Source: an uncultured Slackia sp.
GTDB lineage: Bacteria > Actinomycetota > Coriobacteriia > Coriobacteriales > Eggerthellaceae
Direction of reading: 5' to 3'
Assembly: GCA_934661005.1 (NCBI GenBank)
Contig: CAKUIK010000069.1
Location: forward strand, 1-5,928
Length of the DNA: 5,928 nucleotides
Below are positions 1 to 5,928 of the stretch, one piece after another; the first letter of the stretch is position 1; every line of letters starts with the position of its first letter. The notes beneath the pieces are model-generated. The model was not told where the DNA came from, did not search any database, and was given only the letters and a program-made list of their open reading frames with translations. The position numbers were made by a program, and so were the translations under genes.

Positions 1-339
1 CTCATTCGCGGCAACCACGACGATTCGTGGTCGACGGGTGCAGGCGCAGGAATTTTCGAAACCGAGCAAGACTATTTGGAAATCGCGCCCGGCTACGCGC
101 GCGGGCATAAGCTCGTTTTGTTCCATTACCCCATTATGAGCTGGAACGGAAAGCGTCGCGACGCCATCGCGCTACACGGGCACGTCCATTCCAAGGGGCC
201 GGCCAACAACGAACGCAACCGCGAACGAGGCATTCTGCGCTACGACGTAGGCGTTGACGCGAACAACTACGCACCCGTAAGCCTCACCGAAATCTTGAAA
301 TTCTTCGAAGGCACGCAATCGCACTCTCGGATGGGATAG
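1..339 (+). CDS. Calcineurin-like metallophosphoesterase, 3' end (partial)
   Basis: The open frame enters from the left edge and gives 112 residues before TAG. It carries three of the metal-binding blocks of the calcineurin-like metallophosphoesterase fold: GNHDD at residues 4-8, the FHYP block with its histidine at residue 42, and HGHVH at residues 59-63. The closing stretch YDVGVDANNYAPVSL resembles small single-domain family members that usually run to about 160-190 residues, so the missing N-terminal part should hold the first D-x-H motif and the GD-x-x-D motif. Such enzymes bind two metal ions and hydrolyse phosphomono- or diesters; the substrate cannot be told from sequence. A TTG codon at 76 could be mistaken for a start, but the GNHD motif lies upstream in the same frame, so the gene clearly begins before the window. 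The trmO-like gene follows on the same strand after 54 nt, probably in one transcript. Confidence 0.88.
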   Translation, partial: LIRGNHDDSWSTGAGAGIFETEQDYLEIAPGYARGHKLVLFHYPIMSWNGKRRDAIALHGHVHSKGPANNERNRERGILRYDVGVDANNYAPVSLTEILKFFEGTQSHSRMG

Positions 340-378
340 GAAGCAACCCAAAAGAACGCCCGACGCCACAAGCACCAC

Positions 379-383
379 AGGAG
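379..383 (+). promoter_or_regulatory. Ribosome binding site of trmO
   Basis: AGGAG lies 10 nt before the ATG at 394 and supports that start. I see no convincing -35/-10 pair in the 54 nt between the phosphoesterase stop and this gene, which fits translation from a shared mRNA. Confidence 0.7.
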
Positions 384-393
384 ACCCCGCAGC

Positions 394-1125
394 ATGAAGC
401 CCATCGCGCATATCCACACCGACCTCCCTCAGAAGTTCGGCATTCCTCGCAACAGTTTTCTGGCGCCGCATTTGCAAGGACGCATCGTTTTCGAACCCGA
501 ATTCGCCCTGAACAGCGCCGTCGCGGGACTCGACGACTTCTCGCATGCATGGCTGCTGTGGGAATTCGAGAACGGCACGCCGGGCGGAACCGCGCAAGAC
601 ATTGCGGCAGATGCCGCCACCGACGACAAAAGCGGCACGAACGCGAAATGGTCGCCCACGGTGCGGCCCCCGCGCCTGGGCGGATCAGAGCGCATAGGCG
701 TATTCGCCACTCGCAGCCCATTCCGTCCCAACCCCATTGGGCTGACCTGCGTCAAAATCGACCGCGTCGAGCTCACCGACGACGGCCCGATTATCCACGT
801 GCTCGGTGCCGACCTGCGCGACGGAACGCCCATCTTCGACATCAAGCCCTATATTCCCTTCGCTGACTGTCACCCCGAAGCGACCGGCGGCTTCATCGAC
901 GAAGTGCCCTGGCGCGAGCTGGAAGTCGATTTTCCCGAAACACTGCAGGCGCACATCGAAAGCAGCAAGCTCGAAGGGCTCATCGAAGTACTTCGCCAAG
1001 ACCCGCGCCGCGCTGGAAGCAAGCACGACCCAAGCCGCGTCTACCATTTGGCCTTCGCCACATACGACGTGGCCTTCACGGTAGACGGCGATACGCTGCA
1101 TGTGGTTGGAGTCGCGAGCGCATAG
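394..1125 (+). CDS. trmO: tRNA (N6-threonylcarbamoyladenosine(37)-N6)-methyltransferase TrmO (TsaA/YaeB family)
   Basis: This 243-residue protein matches the TsaA/YaeB family over its whole length; E. coli TrmO is about 235 residues. TrmO uses S-adenosylmethionine to methylate N6 of t6A37, giving m6t6A in tRNA-Thr that reads ACY codons, and so tunes decoding in the cytoplasm. Recognisable blocks are FGIPRNSF (15-22), LDDFSHAWLLWEF (46-58), TVRPPRLGG (89-97), IGVFATRSPFRPNPIGL (101-117), the strongest family signature, and DGTPIFDIKPYIPFAD (143-158). These form the beta-barrel SAM-binding domain. A smaller C-terminal domain follows, with RQDPR at 201-205 and a final strand pair around 216-240. 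Compared with E. coli, the loop after the DFSHAW block is longer by roughly 15-20 residues (about 62-85, rich in Ala, Asp, Gly and Thr), and the usual DPRPAY reads DPRRAG. The core is intact, so the enzyme is probably active. The start has a good Shine-Dalgarno at 379-383. Confidence 0.93.
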   Translation: MKPIAHIHTDLPQKFGIPRNSFLAPHLQGRIVFEPEFALNSAVAGLDDFSHAWLLWEFENGTPGGTAQDIAADAATDDKSGTNAKWSPTVRPPRLGGSERIGVFATRSPFRPNPIGLTCVKIDRVELTDDGPIIHVLGADLRDGTPIFDIKPYIPFADCHPEATGGFIDEVPWRELEVDFPETLQAHIESSKLEGLIEVLRQDPRRAGSKHDPSRVYHLAFATYDVAFTVDGDTLHVVGVASA

Positions 1126-1199
1126 GCGATATGGCAAAAGCGCAAAAAGCGGGAGGCCCCTCTTGCATGCACTTCTATAGGTTGGGCCAACAATAGAGA

Positions 1200-1229
1200 A
1201 AAGGCCAAGGACCCAAGCCCTTGGCCTTT
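1200..1229. terminator. Bidirectional rho-independent terminator between convergent genes
   Basis: An 11-bp perfect inverted repeat, AAAGGCCAAGG (1200-1210) and CCTTGGCCTTT (1219-1229), encloses an 8-nt loop. It lies 74 nt past the trmO stop and 40 nt past the permease stop. Read on the minus strand the stem is followed by TTTTCTCTATT, a fair U-rich tail for the permease transcript. On the plus strand the tail is TTTCGATTCATT, weaker but plausible for trmO. The rest of 1126-1269 holds nothing I can support as a gene. Confidence 0.85.
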
Positions 1230-1269
1230 CGATTCATTCTAAATGGAAGCCGTACGCCAAATGCGAGGC

Positions 1270-2547
1270 CTACTTCTTCCAGACTTTATTGCCCGCCTTG
1301 AGCGTGAACGGAATGAGAACCGCAGCGACAACATACAACACGATAACGAGAATGAAGCAACCGTTGTACGAACCGGTATTGTCGTAGATCAGACCATACG
1401 CCGTGAAGGAAATCGCGGTTGCGATAAAAATGCCCGTGGAAACCCAGGAATAAATCTGGGAATAATTGCGCGGACCAAACGTGGCACGAGCGAGCATCGG
1501 CGCGATAACGGTAAGTCCTGCGTAGCCGAAGCCGAAAATCGCCATGCCTGCATAGAACACTGCCTCGTTTGCGCCCGACTGCCACGCGAGCGTGATACCC
1601 AAAGCGCCGCCAATCGTCGCAATGAGGCCCGTCCACTGAATGCCGATTTTGTCATTCAACGCGCCCAACAGCAGCTTGCCCACGATGCCGCCGACCATAA
1701 TGATCGAAACGGCCATGGCGCCGACAGCAGCACCGAGCTCGCCATGTGAGCAAAATGCCGGAATTTGCTGGAAGAATGCCGCACACATAACGAAAATGCC
1801 CGCCACAAGAATCAGCGTATACATTGCGGGAGACTTGCGAGCCTCTTCGATAGTGGCGCCTTCGTTCTCGGCGGCAGCCACCGCAGCTGCAGCTTCCTCG
1901 GCGCTACGCTCTTCGGCATCTTCTTCGGCTTGGGAAGCACCGAAAGGCAGAACATTCATGACAGAAGGCGACTTGCGTACAAACGCGGCGCACAGCACGA
2001 CCGAAGCGACCGTGGTAACGAGAGAAAGCACCAGACGCGCCGTCTGCCAGCCATACGCGCTAATGAGCGCCTGGCCAACCGGGCTCGCGATGGCGGCGAG
2101 CAGCGAAAGCGTTGCGGCAGAGATGCTCACAGCGATGCCGGCGCCCTTCTCAAACCAAATGTTGATAAGCACAGGAGCCGCCAGATACATAAAGAACGCA
2201 GCAGTCACGCCAAACACGACGCCGTACAAATTCCACTGCCACAGCTCAGTGGCGAACGAAGAAGCAACCGAAGCCAAGCCGAAGACGGCCGACACGGCGG
2301 TCATAATCCAGCGCGGATCATATTTCTCCAGCAACTTACCAGCGAATGGTGCGCAAATCGCCGAGACAAGAGGCTGAATCGTTCGATACATCGTGGTATC
2401 GGTCTGGCTCCAACCAAACTGGTCCATGACGGGAGCGACGAAAATACCCGACGTATTACCAATGATGCCCGTCGGAATGGAATAAAAACCTATACAGCCA
2501 ATAAGCACGAGCCATGCCCAAACCGACCCGCTTTTCACCTTTGACAT
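1270..2547 (-). CDS. MFS permease, oxalate/formate antiporter (OFA)-like
   Basis: This 425-residue integral inner-membrane protein has about 12 hydrophobic segments, near residues 10-32, 55-75, 80-98, 104-126, 136-160, 168-190, 242-262, 272-296, 304-322, 328-352, 366-388 and 395-416. The loop after helix 2 reads GKLLEKYDPR (70-79), the MFS motif A, and the second half repeats it as GKLLLGALNDKIG (290-302). The overall pattern resembles OFA-type carriers, which exchange or import small organic acids by proton- or anion-coupled transport; the substrate is not readable here. The cytoplasmic loop joining the two halves (about 206-239) is unusually Ala/Glu-rich and acidic. The frame is open upstream to a GTG at 2634, but ATG 2547 is preferred: the sequence AAAGGGGA lies 4 nt before it, the added 29 residues would be basic and unlike an MFS N-terminus, and a promoter-like box falls inside the extension. 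It is divergent from the BTAD-ATPase regulator, a likely controller. Confidence 0.87.
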   Translation of the reverse strand: MSKVKSGSVWAWLVLIGCIGFYSIPTGIIGNTSGIFVAPVMDQFGWSQTDTTMYRTIQPLVSAICAPFAGKLLEKYDPRWIMTAVSAVFGLASVASSFATELWQWNLYGVVFGVTAAFFMYLAAPVLINIWFEKGAGIAVSISAATLSLLAAIASPVGQALISAYGWQTARLVLSLVTTVASVVLCAAFVRKSPSVMNVLPFGASQAEEDAEERSAEEAAAAVAAAENEGATIEEARKSPAMYTLILVAGIFVMCAAFFQQIPAFCSHGELGAAVGAMAVSIIMVGGIVGKLLLGALNDKIGIQWTGLIATIGGALGITLAWQSGANEAVFYAGMAIFGFGYAGLTVIAPMLARATFGPRNYSQIYSWVSTGIFIATAISFTAYGLIYDNTGSYNGCFILVIVLYVVAAVLIPFTLKAGNKVWKK

Positions 2548-2551
2548 GCGG

Positions 2552-2559
2552 TCCCCTTT
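2552..2559 (-). promoter_or_regulatory. Ribosome binding site fixing the permease start
   Basis: On the minus strand AAAGGGGA ends 4 nt before ATG 2547. It is the strongest Shine-Dalgarno in the window and decides the start in favour of the 425-residue form over the longer GTG form at 2634. Confidence 0.8.
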
Positions 2560-2601
2560 CGAACTTTGCGCAACACGCGCAACCCTCTTCTTGCTCAAAA
2601 A

Positions 2602-2631
2602 ACTATACGAACCGGCCCTTAACAAACTGAA
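2602..2631 (-). promoter_or_regulatory. Possible promoter of the permease gene
   Basis: On the minus strand TATAGT (2607-2602) matches the sigma-70-type -10 consensus at five of six positions. A weak -35-like TTCAGT (2631-2626) lies 18 nt upstream. It would give a leader of about 50 nt. The weak -35 would fit a promoter that needs an activator, but this is inference. Confidence 0.35.
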
Positions 2632-2716
2632 CACGGCCGCACGCCGAAAAACAGCGCTTATGCCTTGTACGTGAGCAATTTACGTGCCATTCCTCCCAAA
2701 AAACGGCGCCACCCTA

Positions 2717-2725
2717 TGCTATAAA
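2717..2725 (+). promoter_or_regulatory. Extended -10 element, probable promoter of the BTAD regulator
   Basis: TGCTATAAA is an extended -10 (TGnTATAAA) with no recognisable -35 at the usual distance; the place it would occupy is an A-run near 2697-2703. Transcription would begin near 2732, leaving a T-rich leader of about 75 nt. A less likely alternative is a -10 at TATCGT (2763-2768). Confidence 0.45.
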
Positions 2726-2730
2726 TGCAT

Positions 2731-2770
2731 TTGTTAGCTTTTTGTTTAGGTTTCGTTTCGCCTATCGTTT
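2731..2770 (+). repeat. Four phased T(T/C)GTT(T/A) hexamers, candidate operator
   Basis: TTGTTA at 2731, TTGTTT at 2742, TCGTTT at 2753 and TCGTTT at 2765 are spaced 11, 11 and 12 bp, so they lie on one face of the helix. Regulators of the SARP/AfsR type, the class encoded just downstream, are known to bind short direct repeats about one helical turn apart. The fit of spacing and class makes an operator plausible, but a T-rich leader could show this by chance. Confidence 0.4.
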
Positions 2771-2796
2771 GCACCACGAAGGGCATTCCGTCTCAC

Positions 2797-2801
2797 GAAG
2801 G
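2797..2801 (+). promoter_or_regulatory. Ribosome binding site of the BTAD regulator
   Basis: GAAGG lies 6 nt before ATG 2808 and supports that start. The encoded protein begins right at the first strand of the winged-helix domain, as expected for the family. Confidence 0.65.
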
Positions 2802-2807
2802 TAGATC

Positions 2808-5786
2808 ATGGCCGAAAGCACCATTCGCGTTGAGGTTCTTGGGGCTCCGCGCGTCTTTAAAAACGGAGCAGAAGTTTCATTTTCACGCAAGCGCGTACGC
2901 GCCCTTTTGTTCTATTTGGCTACCGAGCTCAAGCCTGTTCCGCGCACCACGCTCGCATGGCTTTTTTGGCCCGACAAAAGCCCGCAAGTCGCAAGTCGGA
3001 ACCTGAGCATCCATCTTTCGTATTTAAAAAACGCCCTTTCGGAAAACGTCATCGCCTCATCGCAAGGCACCATCTCCCTTGCCGACGACGTCGAAAGCGA
3101 CGCGCGCGATTATTTCGAGCACGTCAACAGTTCCAACCGCGACAGCGGCTTCAACCCGCTTGAACTTTTTCGCGGGCCGTTCCTCGACGGCTTCTCACTC
3201 AAAGACGCCGACCCCTTCGACCAATGGATGAATTCAGAATCCCAGCAGTGGCGAAATCGCTTCATCGATGCCGCACTCGAACGCTCGTTCGACCTCGAAA
3301 GCCAAAATAGGTACACCGACGCGCTTACCATTGTTGAACAGGCGATTTTGGCGAACGACATTCGCGAAGACCTCTATCGTCGCGCCATGTCAATCATGGA
3401 CAAGGGCGGCATGCGCGCCCAGGTGGGCGAACTGTATCGAACGCTCACCACGCGCCTCAATGACGAGCTGGGGCTGCCCCCTTCGATTCAAACGGTCGAA
3501 TGCTATCAATCGATCATCGGATCAAACGATTCATTCACCGCGCATGTCAAGAAATCGGGACAACGCGCGCTCAAAGAGAAGGACATGCCTTTCATTGGGC
3601 GCCAGGAGCAAATCGATCGCGCCCTCTGCGCGCCAAACGGCACATTCGTGCTCATCGCGGGCGAGGCCGGCATTGGCAAAACGCGCTTCCTCAAAGAACT
3701 TCCGCACCAAGCCGACGAGCGACGCATTATGGCGAAGTTCACTCAGCAATCGCGCGAAATACCCTTTGGCGCCCTTATCGATTCGATCAAAGAGCTCACC
3801 GCAGGTTCCGACTGGCCTCGAGTCGCATCTCGAGCACAACGAATCATGGGCGACGAACAGTGGGGGCGCCTGCGCTGTCTTGTTCCCGCAATCGACGTTA
3901 ACGCCGAGCACCCCACGTCCACGTTCGGTCTTTCGACCTCGCAAATCCAAGAAACGATTGAGGGCTTTTTCGCTGTTTTAAGCATGAGCGGACATCTTCA
4001 CATCATGTGCGACGACATTCAATACGCCGACGCGGCTTCGCTCAAAGTTCTTTCCCGCGCAATTGGAGACCCGGCTTTTCCGGCTGCGCGCTTCACCGCA
4101 ACGTTCAACCCGATTATTCCGGCACCGCGCGCCATGGCCCTGCTCAACGAGCTCCAGCGCAAGGGGCTCCTCATAAGAATCGAGCTTCCCAAAATCGATG
4201 ACGAGCGCATGATGGATGCCCTGATGTTCTTCTTCCCCGACATCGACGAGCAAACTGCGCGCAAGCTCATCACTCTGGCCGACGGAAATCCCTTCTTAAT
4301 GAAGACCATTATTCAAGGGCTCGATTCCGGCTATACCGAGTTTTCGGGAAAGGCATCGCTTCAAAACCTCTTCGAATTCACGTTCAAATCGCTCACGGCC
4401 GATGCCGCCCACATTGCCACCCTGCTCGCCGTGCATAATGCGCCCTGCGACGCCGAATTGTTCGATGCGCTGTGCGGCAACGATGCAAGCGATGCCCTAT
4501 TCGAAGAACTCTCATCGGCGGGCATTGCCGCGCGCGACTACTCAGGACGAATCGTGGTCCTCAATAAGCGCATGCAGGAATTTCTCGTTTCGCACCTCGC
4601 CCGAGACTCCCGCAGGCTCGAGTCGGCGCATCTTCGCCTGGCTAAAGCGATGGACGAGCTCTACGGCAACGCGCCTTCAAACATGCAGGATATTGCGATT
4701 TGCCGTCACTACAGTCTGAGCACGCAACCACAAAAATGCGGCCCCTATGCGGCAAAAGCAGGCGACTACCTCTTGCAGATCGACGAAGTTGAAGCAGCCA
4801 TCGCATACTACAAACTCGCCGTAAAGCACCTCGAGGGTCCCGAAAAGCTCGATGCCTCGCTCATCCTTTATGTAAACATGACGCATCTCGGCAAAACCTA
4901 CGAAGCCGACTTGTATCTGCAAAGCGCCCTTTCGATCGCCCGAACCATCGGGCGAAGCGACTACGCACTCGCCTTCGAGGCGGCACGCAAGCTCAACGGC
5001 ATTCCCGAATATGAAGAGGTTCGAGCAGGCGTCATACCCTGCTACAAAAAAGCGCTCGACCCAGAAATTCGCTCTTCACTTCTCGACGCCGAGCAGCTCG
5101 CCACGCGCAACGCCGCTTCATCACTTCTCACGAGCTATATTCTGGGATTTCTGTCATCGTGGTATATGATTGTCGGAGATTTCGACGCCTCAATCGAGTG
5201 CCTCAACCGCATCGTCGGCCTAGGCCTTTGCCAAAACCCCACGTCAAATAGGAGTTCGAGCCTTTCTTTATTCTTTTCCGCGCTCGTTACGCTTATCTCC
5301 CTCATGAAAGATAAGCCCAATCCTCGCATCTTCGATTTGGTGAGGCTGGAAGAGGAATCGTTCAAGGAAACGCCCATTCGAAGTTTTTCGTCCTCATCGG
5401 AAGGCATCAAATCGATGCTCGCCTACATCATGGGCGATAAAGAAGAAGGCGACCGCATGACCGAAAAAGCGATCGCATTGCTCGAATCGGGCCACAATGA
5501 GCCCATGCATGCTGCAATGCTGGCAACCAAAGGAATGCTGCAGCACAAAAGCAACCCGGCCCAAGCGTACTTGGCAAATCATGAGGCGTATCGCATCGCG
5601 AAAAGAGTGGGGGCGCATTATTCACTCATTCGTTCGCTTATCGGTCTTGTGGTCACGAGCCCCACGAAACAGGAAGCCGCGACGTATTTGTCTGAGCTTC
5701 GAGAACTCGCTGGCAGCATTGGAGATGCAAGCCTCTATGAGCGCATTGCCCATTGCGCCACAGCGGTAAACGAAAAGAACGAGTAG
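2808..5786 (+). CDS. AfsR-like STAND transcriptional regulator (winged helix, BTAD, P-loop ATPase, TPR-like C-terminus)
   Basis: This 992-residue cytoplasmic regulator has four parts. Residues 5-95 form an OmpR-type winged helix (RALLFYLATE at 31-40, WLFWPD at 51-56, a recognition-helix region ASRNLSIHLSYLKNAL at 62-77). Residues 98-238 are the BTAD helical domain (FRGPFLDGF 121-129, LYRRAM 189-194, LNDELGLPPS 217-226). After a charged linker, an ATPase of the AAA_16/STAND type opens with FIGRQEQ (262-268), Walker A GEAGIGKT (285-292), Walker B IMCDD (399-403) in the context DDIQYAD, and the GNPF motif (493-496). From about 610 to the end there are helical TPR-like repeats, clearest at 648-676, 785-806 and 872-895. 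Such proteins use the C-terminal repeats to sense a ligand or partner, the ATPase as a switch, and the N-terminal half to bind DNA. Divergence from the permease suggests it controls that gene and itself. The ligand is unknown. There is no LuxR-type C-terminal HTH. Confidence 0.9.
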   Translation: MAESTIRVEVLGAPRVFKNGAEVSFSRKRVRALLFYLATELKPVPRTTLAWLFWPDKSPQVASRNLSIHLSYLKNALSENVIASSQGTISLADDVESDARDYFEHVNSSNRDSGFNPLELFRGPFLDGFSLKDADPFDQWMNSESQQWRNRFIDAALERSFDLESQNRYTDALTIVEQAILANDIREDLYRRAMSIMDKGGMRAQVGELYRTLTTRLNDELGLPPSIQTVECYQSIIGSNDSFTAHVKKSGQRALKEKDMPFIGRQEQIDRALCAPNGTFVLIAGEAGIGKTRFLKELPHQADERRIMAKFTQQSREIPFGALIDSIKELTAGSDWPRVASRAQRIMGDEQWGRLRCLVPAIDVNAEHPTSTFGLSTSQIQETIEGFFAVLSMSGHLHIMCDDIQYADAASLKVLSRAIGDPAFPAARFTATFNPIIPAPRAMALLNELQRKGLLIRIELPKIDDERMMDALMFFFPDIDEQTARKLITLADGNPFLMKTIIQGLDSGYTEFSGKASLQNLFEFTFKSLTADAAHIATLLAVHNAPCDAELFDALCGNDASDALFEELSSAGIAARDYSGRIVVLNKRMQEFLVSHLARDSRRLESAHLRLAKAMDELYGNAPSNMQDIAICRHYSLSTQPQKCGPYAAKAGDYLLQIDEVEAAIAYYKLAVKHLEGPEKLDASLILYVNMTHLGKTYEADLYLQSALSIARTIGRSDYALAFEAARKLNGIPEYEEVRAGVIPCYKKALDPEIRSSLLDAEQLATRNAASSLLTSYILGFLSSWYMIVGDFDASIECLNRIVGLGLCQNPTSNRSSSLSLFFSALVTLISLMKDKPNPRIFDLVRLEEESFKETPIRSFSSSSEGIKSMLAYIMGDKEEGDRMTEKAIALLESGHNEPMHAAMLATKGMLQHKSNPAQAYLANHEAYRIAKRVGAHYSLIRSLIGLVVTSPTKQEAATYLSELRELAGSIGDASLYERIAHCATAVNEKNE

Positions 5787-5819
5787 AACGAAACTCCTTT
5801 TCACCTCAAACGAAGACCC

Positions 5820-5839
5820 ATAACGCAAGACGGCGTTAT
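5820..5839 (+). repeat. Small inverted repeat after the regulator gene
   Basis: ATAACGC (5820-5826) and GCGTTAT (5833-5839) form a 7-bp stem with a 6-nt loop, 33 nt past the regulator stop. It has no T-tract and is unlikely to end transcription alone. Its right arm can also pair with the loop side of the next hairpin. Confidence 0.5.
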
Positions 5840-5853
5840 CGCCTCCAAACGCA

Positions 5854-5881
5854 AGAAAGCCCTCGATAACGAGGGCTTTCT
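5854..5881. terminator. Rho-independent terminator of the regulator gene
   Basis: A perfect 12-bp stem, AGAAAGCCCTCG (5854-5865) and CGAGGGCTTTCT (5870-5881), closes on the tetraloop ATAA. The 3' side of the stem ends in CTTTCTCTGTT, a pyrimidine-rich though interrupted tail. It is symmetric enough to serve a convergent gene beyond the right edge too. Confidence 0.8.
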
Positions 5882-5885
5882 CTGT

Positions 5886-5911
5886 TGGTTCGGGTTTGCA
5901 GCCCCGAACCA
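5886..5911. repeat. Second downstream hairpin of unknown role
   Basis: TGGTTCGGG (5886-5894) and CCCGAACCA (5903-5911) form a 9-bp stem with an 8-nt loop, only 4 nt past the terminator stem. No T-tract follows on either strand. It may be a backup terminator or part of a gene or leader beyond the window. No gene can be supported in 5787-5928. Confidence 0.55.
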
Positions 5912-5928
5912 CGCATTCCTTATGCCTG

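Larger units (their letters stand above)
2548..2807. promoter_or_regulatory. Divergent intergenic control region, permease/BTAD regulator
   Basis: These 260 bp separate the two divergent start codons and should hold both promoters and the operators. Visible elements are an 8-bp palindrome TTGCGCAA (2566-2573) in the permease leader, a TACGTG direct repeat (2668-2673 and 2681-2686, period 13), a GGCGCC palindrome (2705-2710), an extended -10 box for the regulator (2717-2725), a 10-bp palindrome AAATGCATTT (2723-2732), and a T-rich stretch with hexamers in 11-12 bp phase (2731-2770). There is no sign of a small gene or structured RNA. Confidence 0.6.

Noticed and set aside
172..1137. Several minus-strand frames over the phosphoesterase and trmO genes
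   Set aside because: Antisense shadows in GC-rich DNA with Arg/Cys-rich or patternless translations; the plus-strand genes have unmistakable family motifs.
1181..1191. Small palindrome GTTGGGCCAAC before the convergent terminator
   Set aside because: With a one-base centre it cannot form a stable hairpin, and a site of this size between convergent genes has no evident role.
1640..2544. Long plus-strand open frames (245 and 259 codons) across the permease
   Set aside because: They are antisense to a clear 12-helix membrane protein; their composition (Ala/Ser/Thr-rich in one, Arg/His/Asn-rich in the other) is that of a shadow frame and no domain is visible.
2548..2634. N-terminal extension of the permease from GTG 2634
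   Set aside because: The added 29 residues are basic and unlike MFS N-termini, there is no good ribosome site at 2634, a -10-like box lies inside, and ATG 2547 has a near-perfect Shine-Dalgarno.
2725..3006. 93-codon plus-strand frame overlapping the regulator start
   Set aside because: It runs through the leader and the winged-helix coding region in another frame, with no ribosome site and no recognisable domain.
3268..3981. 237-codon plus-strand frame inside the regulator
   Set aside because: Ser/Arg-rich out-of-frame reading of the BTAD and P-loop coding sequence.
5886..5911. tRNA T-arm-like hairpin (GGTTCGGG ... CCCGAACC)
   Set aside because: The stem is too long, the loop is not the TTCRANY type, and no acceptor, D or anticodon arm is found next to it on either strand.
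5920..5928. Possible end of a convergent minus-strand gene (CAG GCA TAA)
   Set aside because: Only two codons and a stop are inside the window; any frame could show this by chance.

Overview
The window comes from a bacterial chromosome with moderately high GC. An AfsR-like regulator (OmpR-type winged helix, BTAD, ATPase) beside an OFA-type MFS permease would suit an actinobacterium. A gut Coriobacteriia/Eggerthellaceae-like host is my best guess, but it rests on gene style only and is not proven. I see no mobile element, CRISPR array, rRNA or tRNA.

Left arm, plus strand: the window opens inside a small calcineurin-like metallophosphoesterase (3' end only, stop at 337-339). After a 54-nt gap comes a complete trmO-type gene, the methyltransferase that acts on t6A37 in tRNA. 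The short gap without a clear promoter suggests co-transcription. A strong hairpin at 1200-1229 separates trmO from the next gene, which converges on it, and probably ends transcription from both sides.

Centre, minus strand: a 425-residue, 12-helix MFS permease of the oxalate/formate antiporter (OFA) type, with an unusual Ala/Glu-rich acidic loop between the two six-helix halves. Its best start is the ATG at 2547, behind a near-perfect Shine-Dalgarno.

Right arm, plus strand: transcribed away from the permease across a 260-bp intergenic region is a 992-residue regulator. Its order is winged-helix DNA-binding domain, BTAD, P-loop STAND-type ATPase, then a helical TPR-like C-terminal half. The shared intergenic region holds promoter-like boxes, a 10-bp palindrome on the presumed -10/start region, a TACGTG direct repeat, and four T(T/C)GTT(T/A) hexamers spaced 11, 11 and 12 bp apart. 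These are candidate operators. The simplest model, an inference, is that the STAND regulator senses a small molecule or protein partner and controls itself and the permease that moves the same or a related compound. A 12-bp stem, 4-nt loop hairpin at 5854-5881 closes the regulator unit. The last 47 bases hold one more hairpin and no supportable gene.
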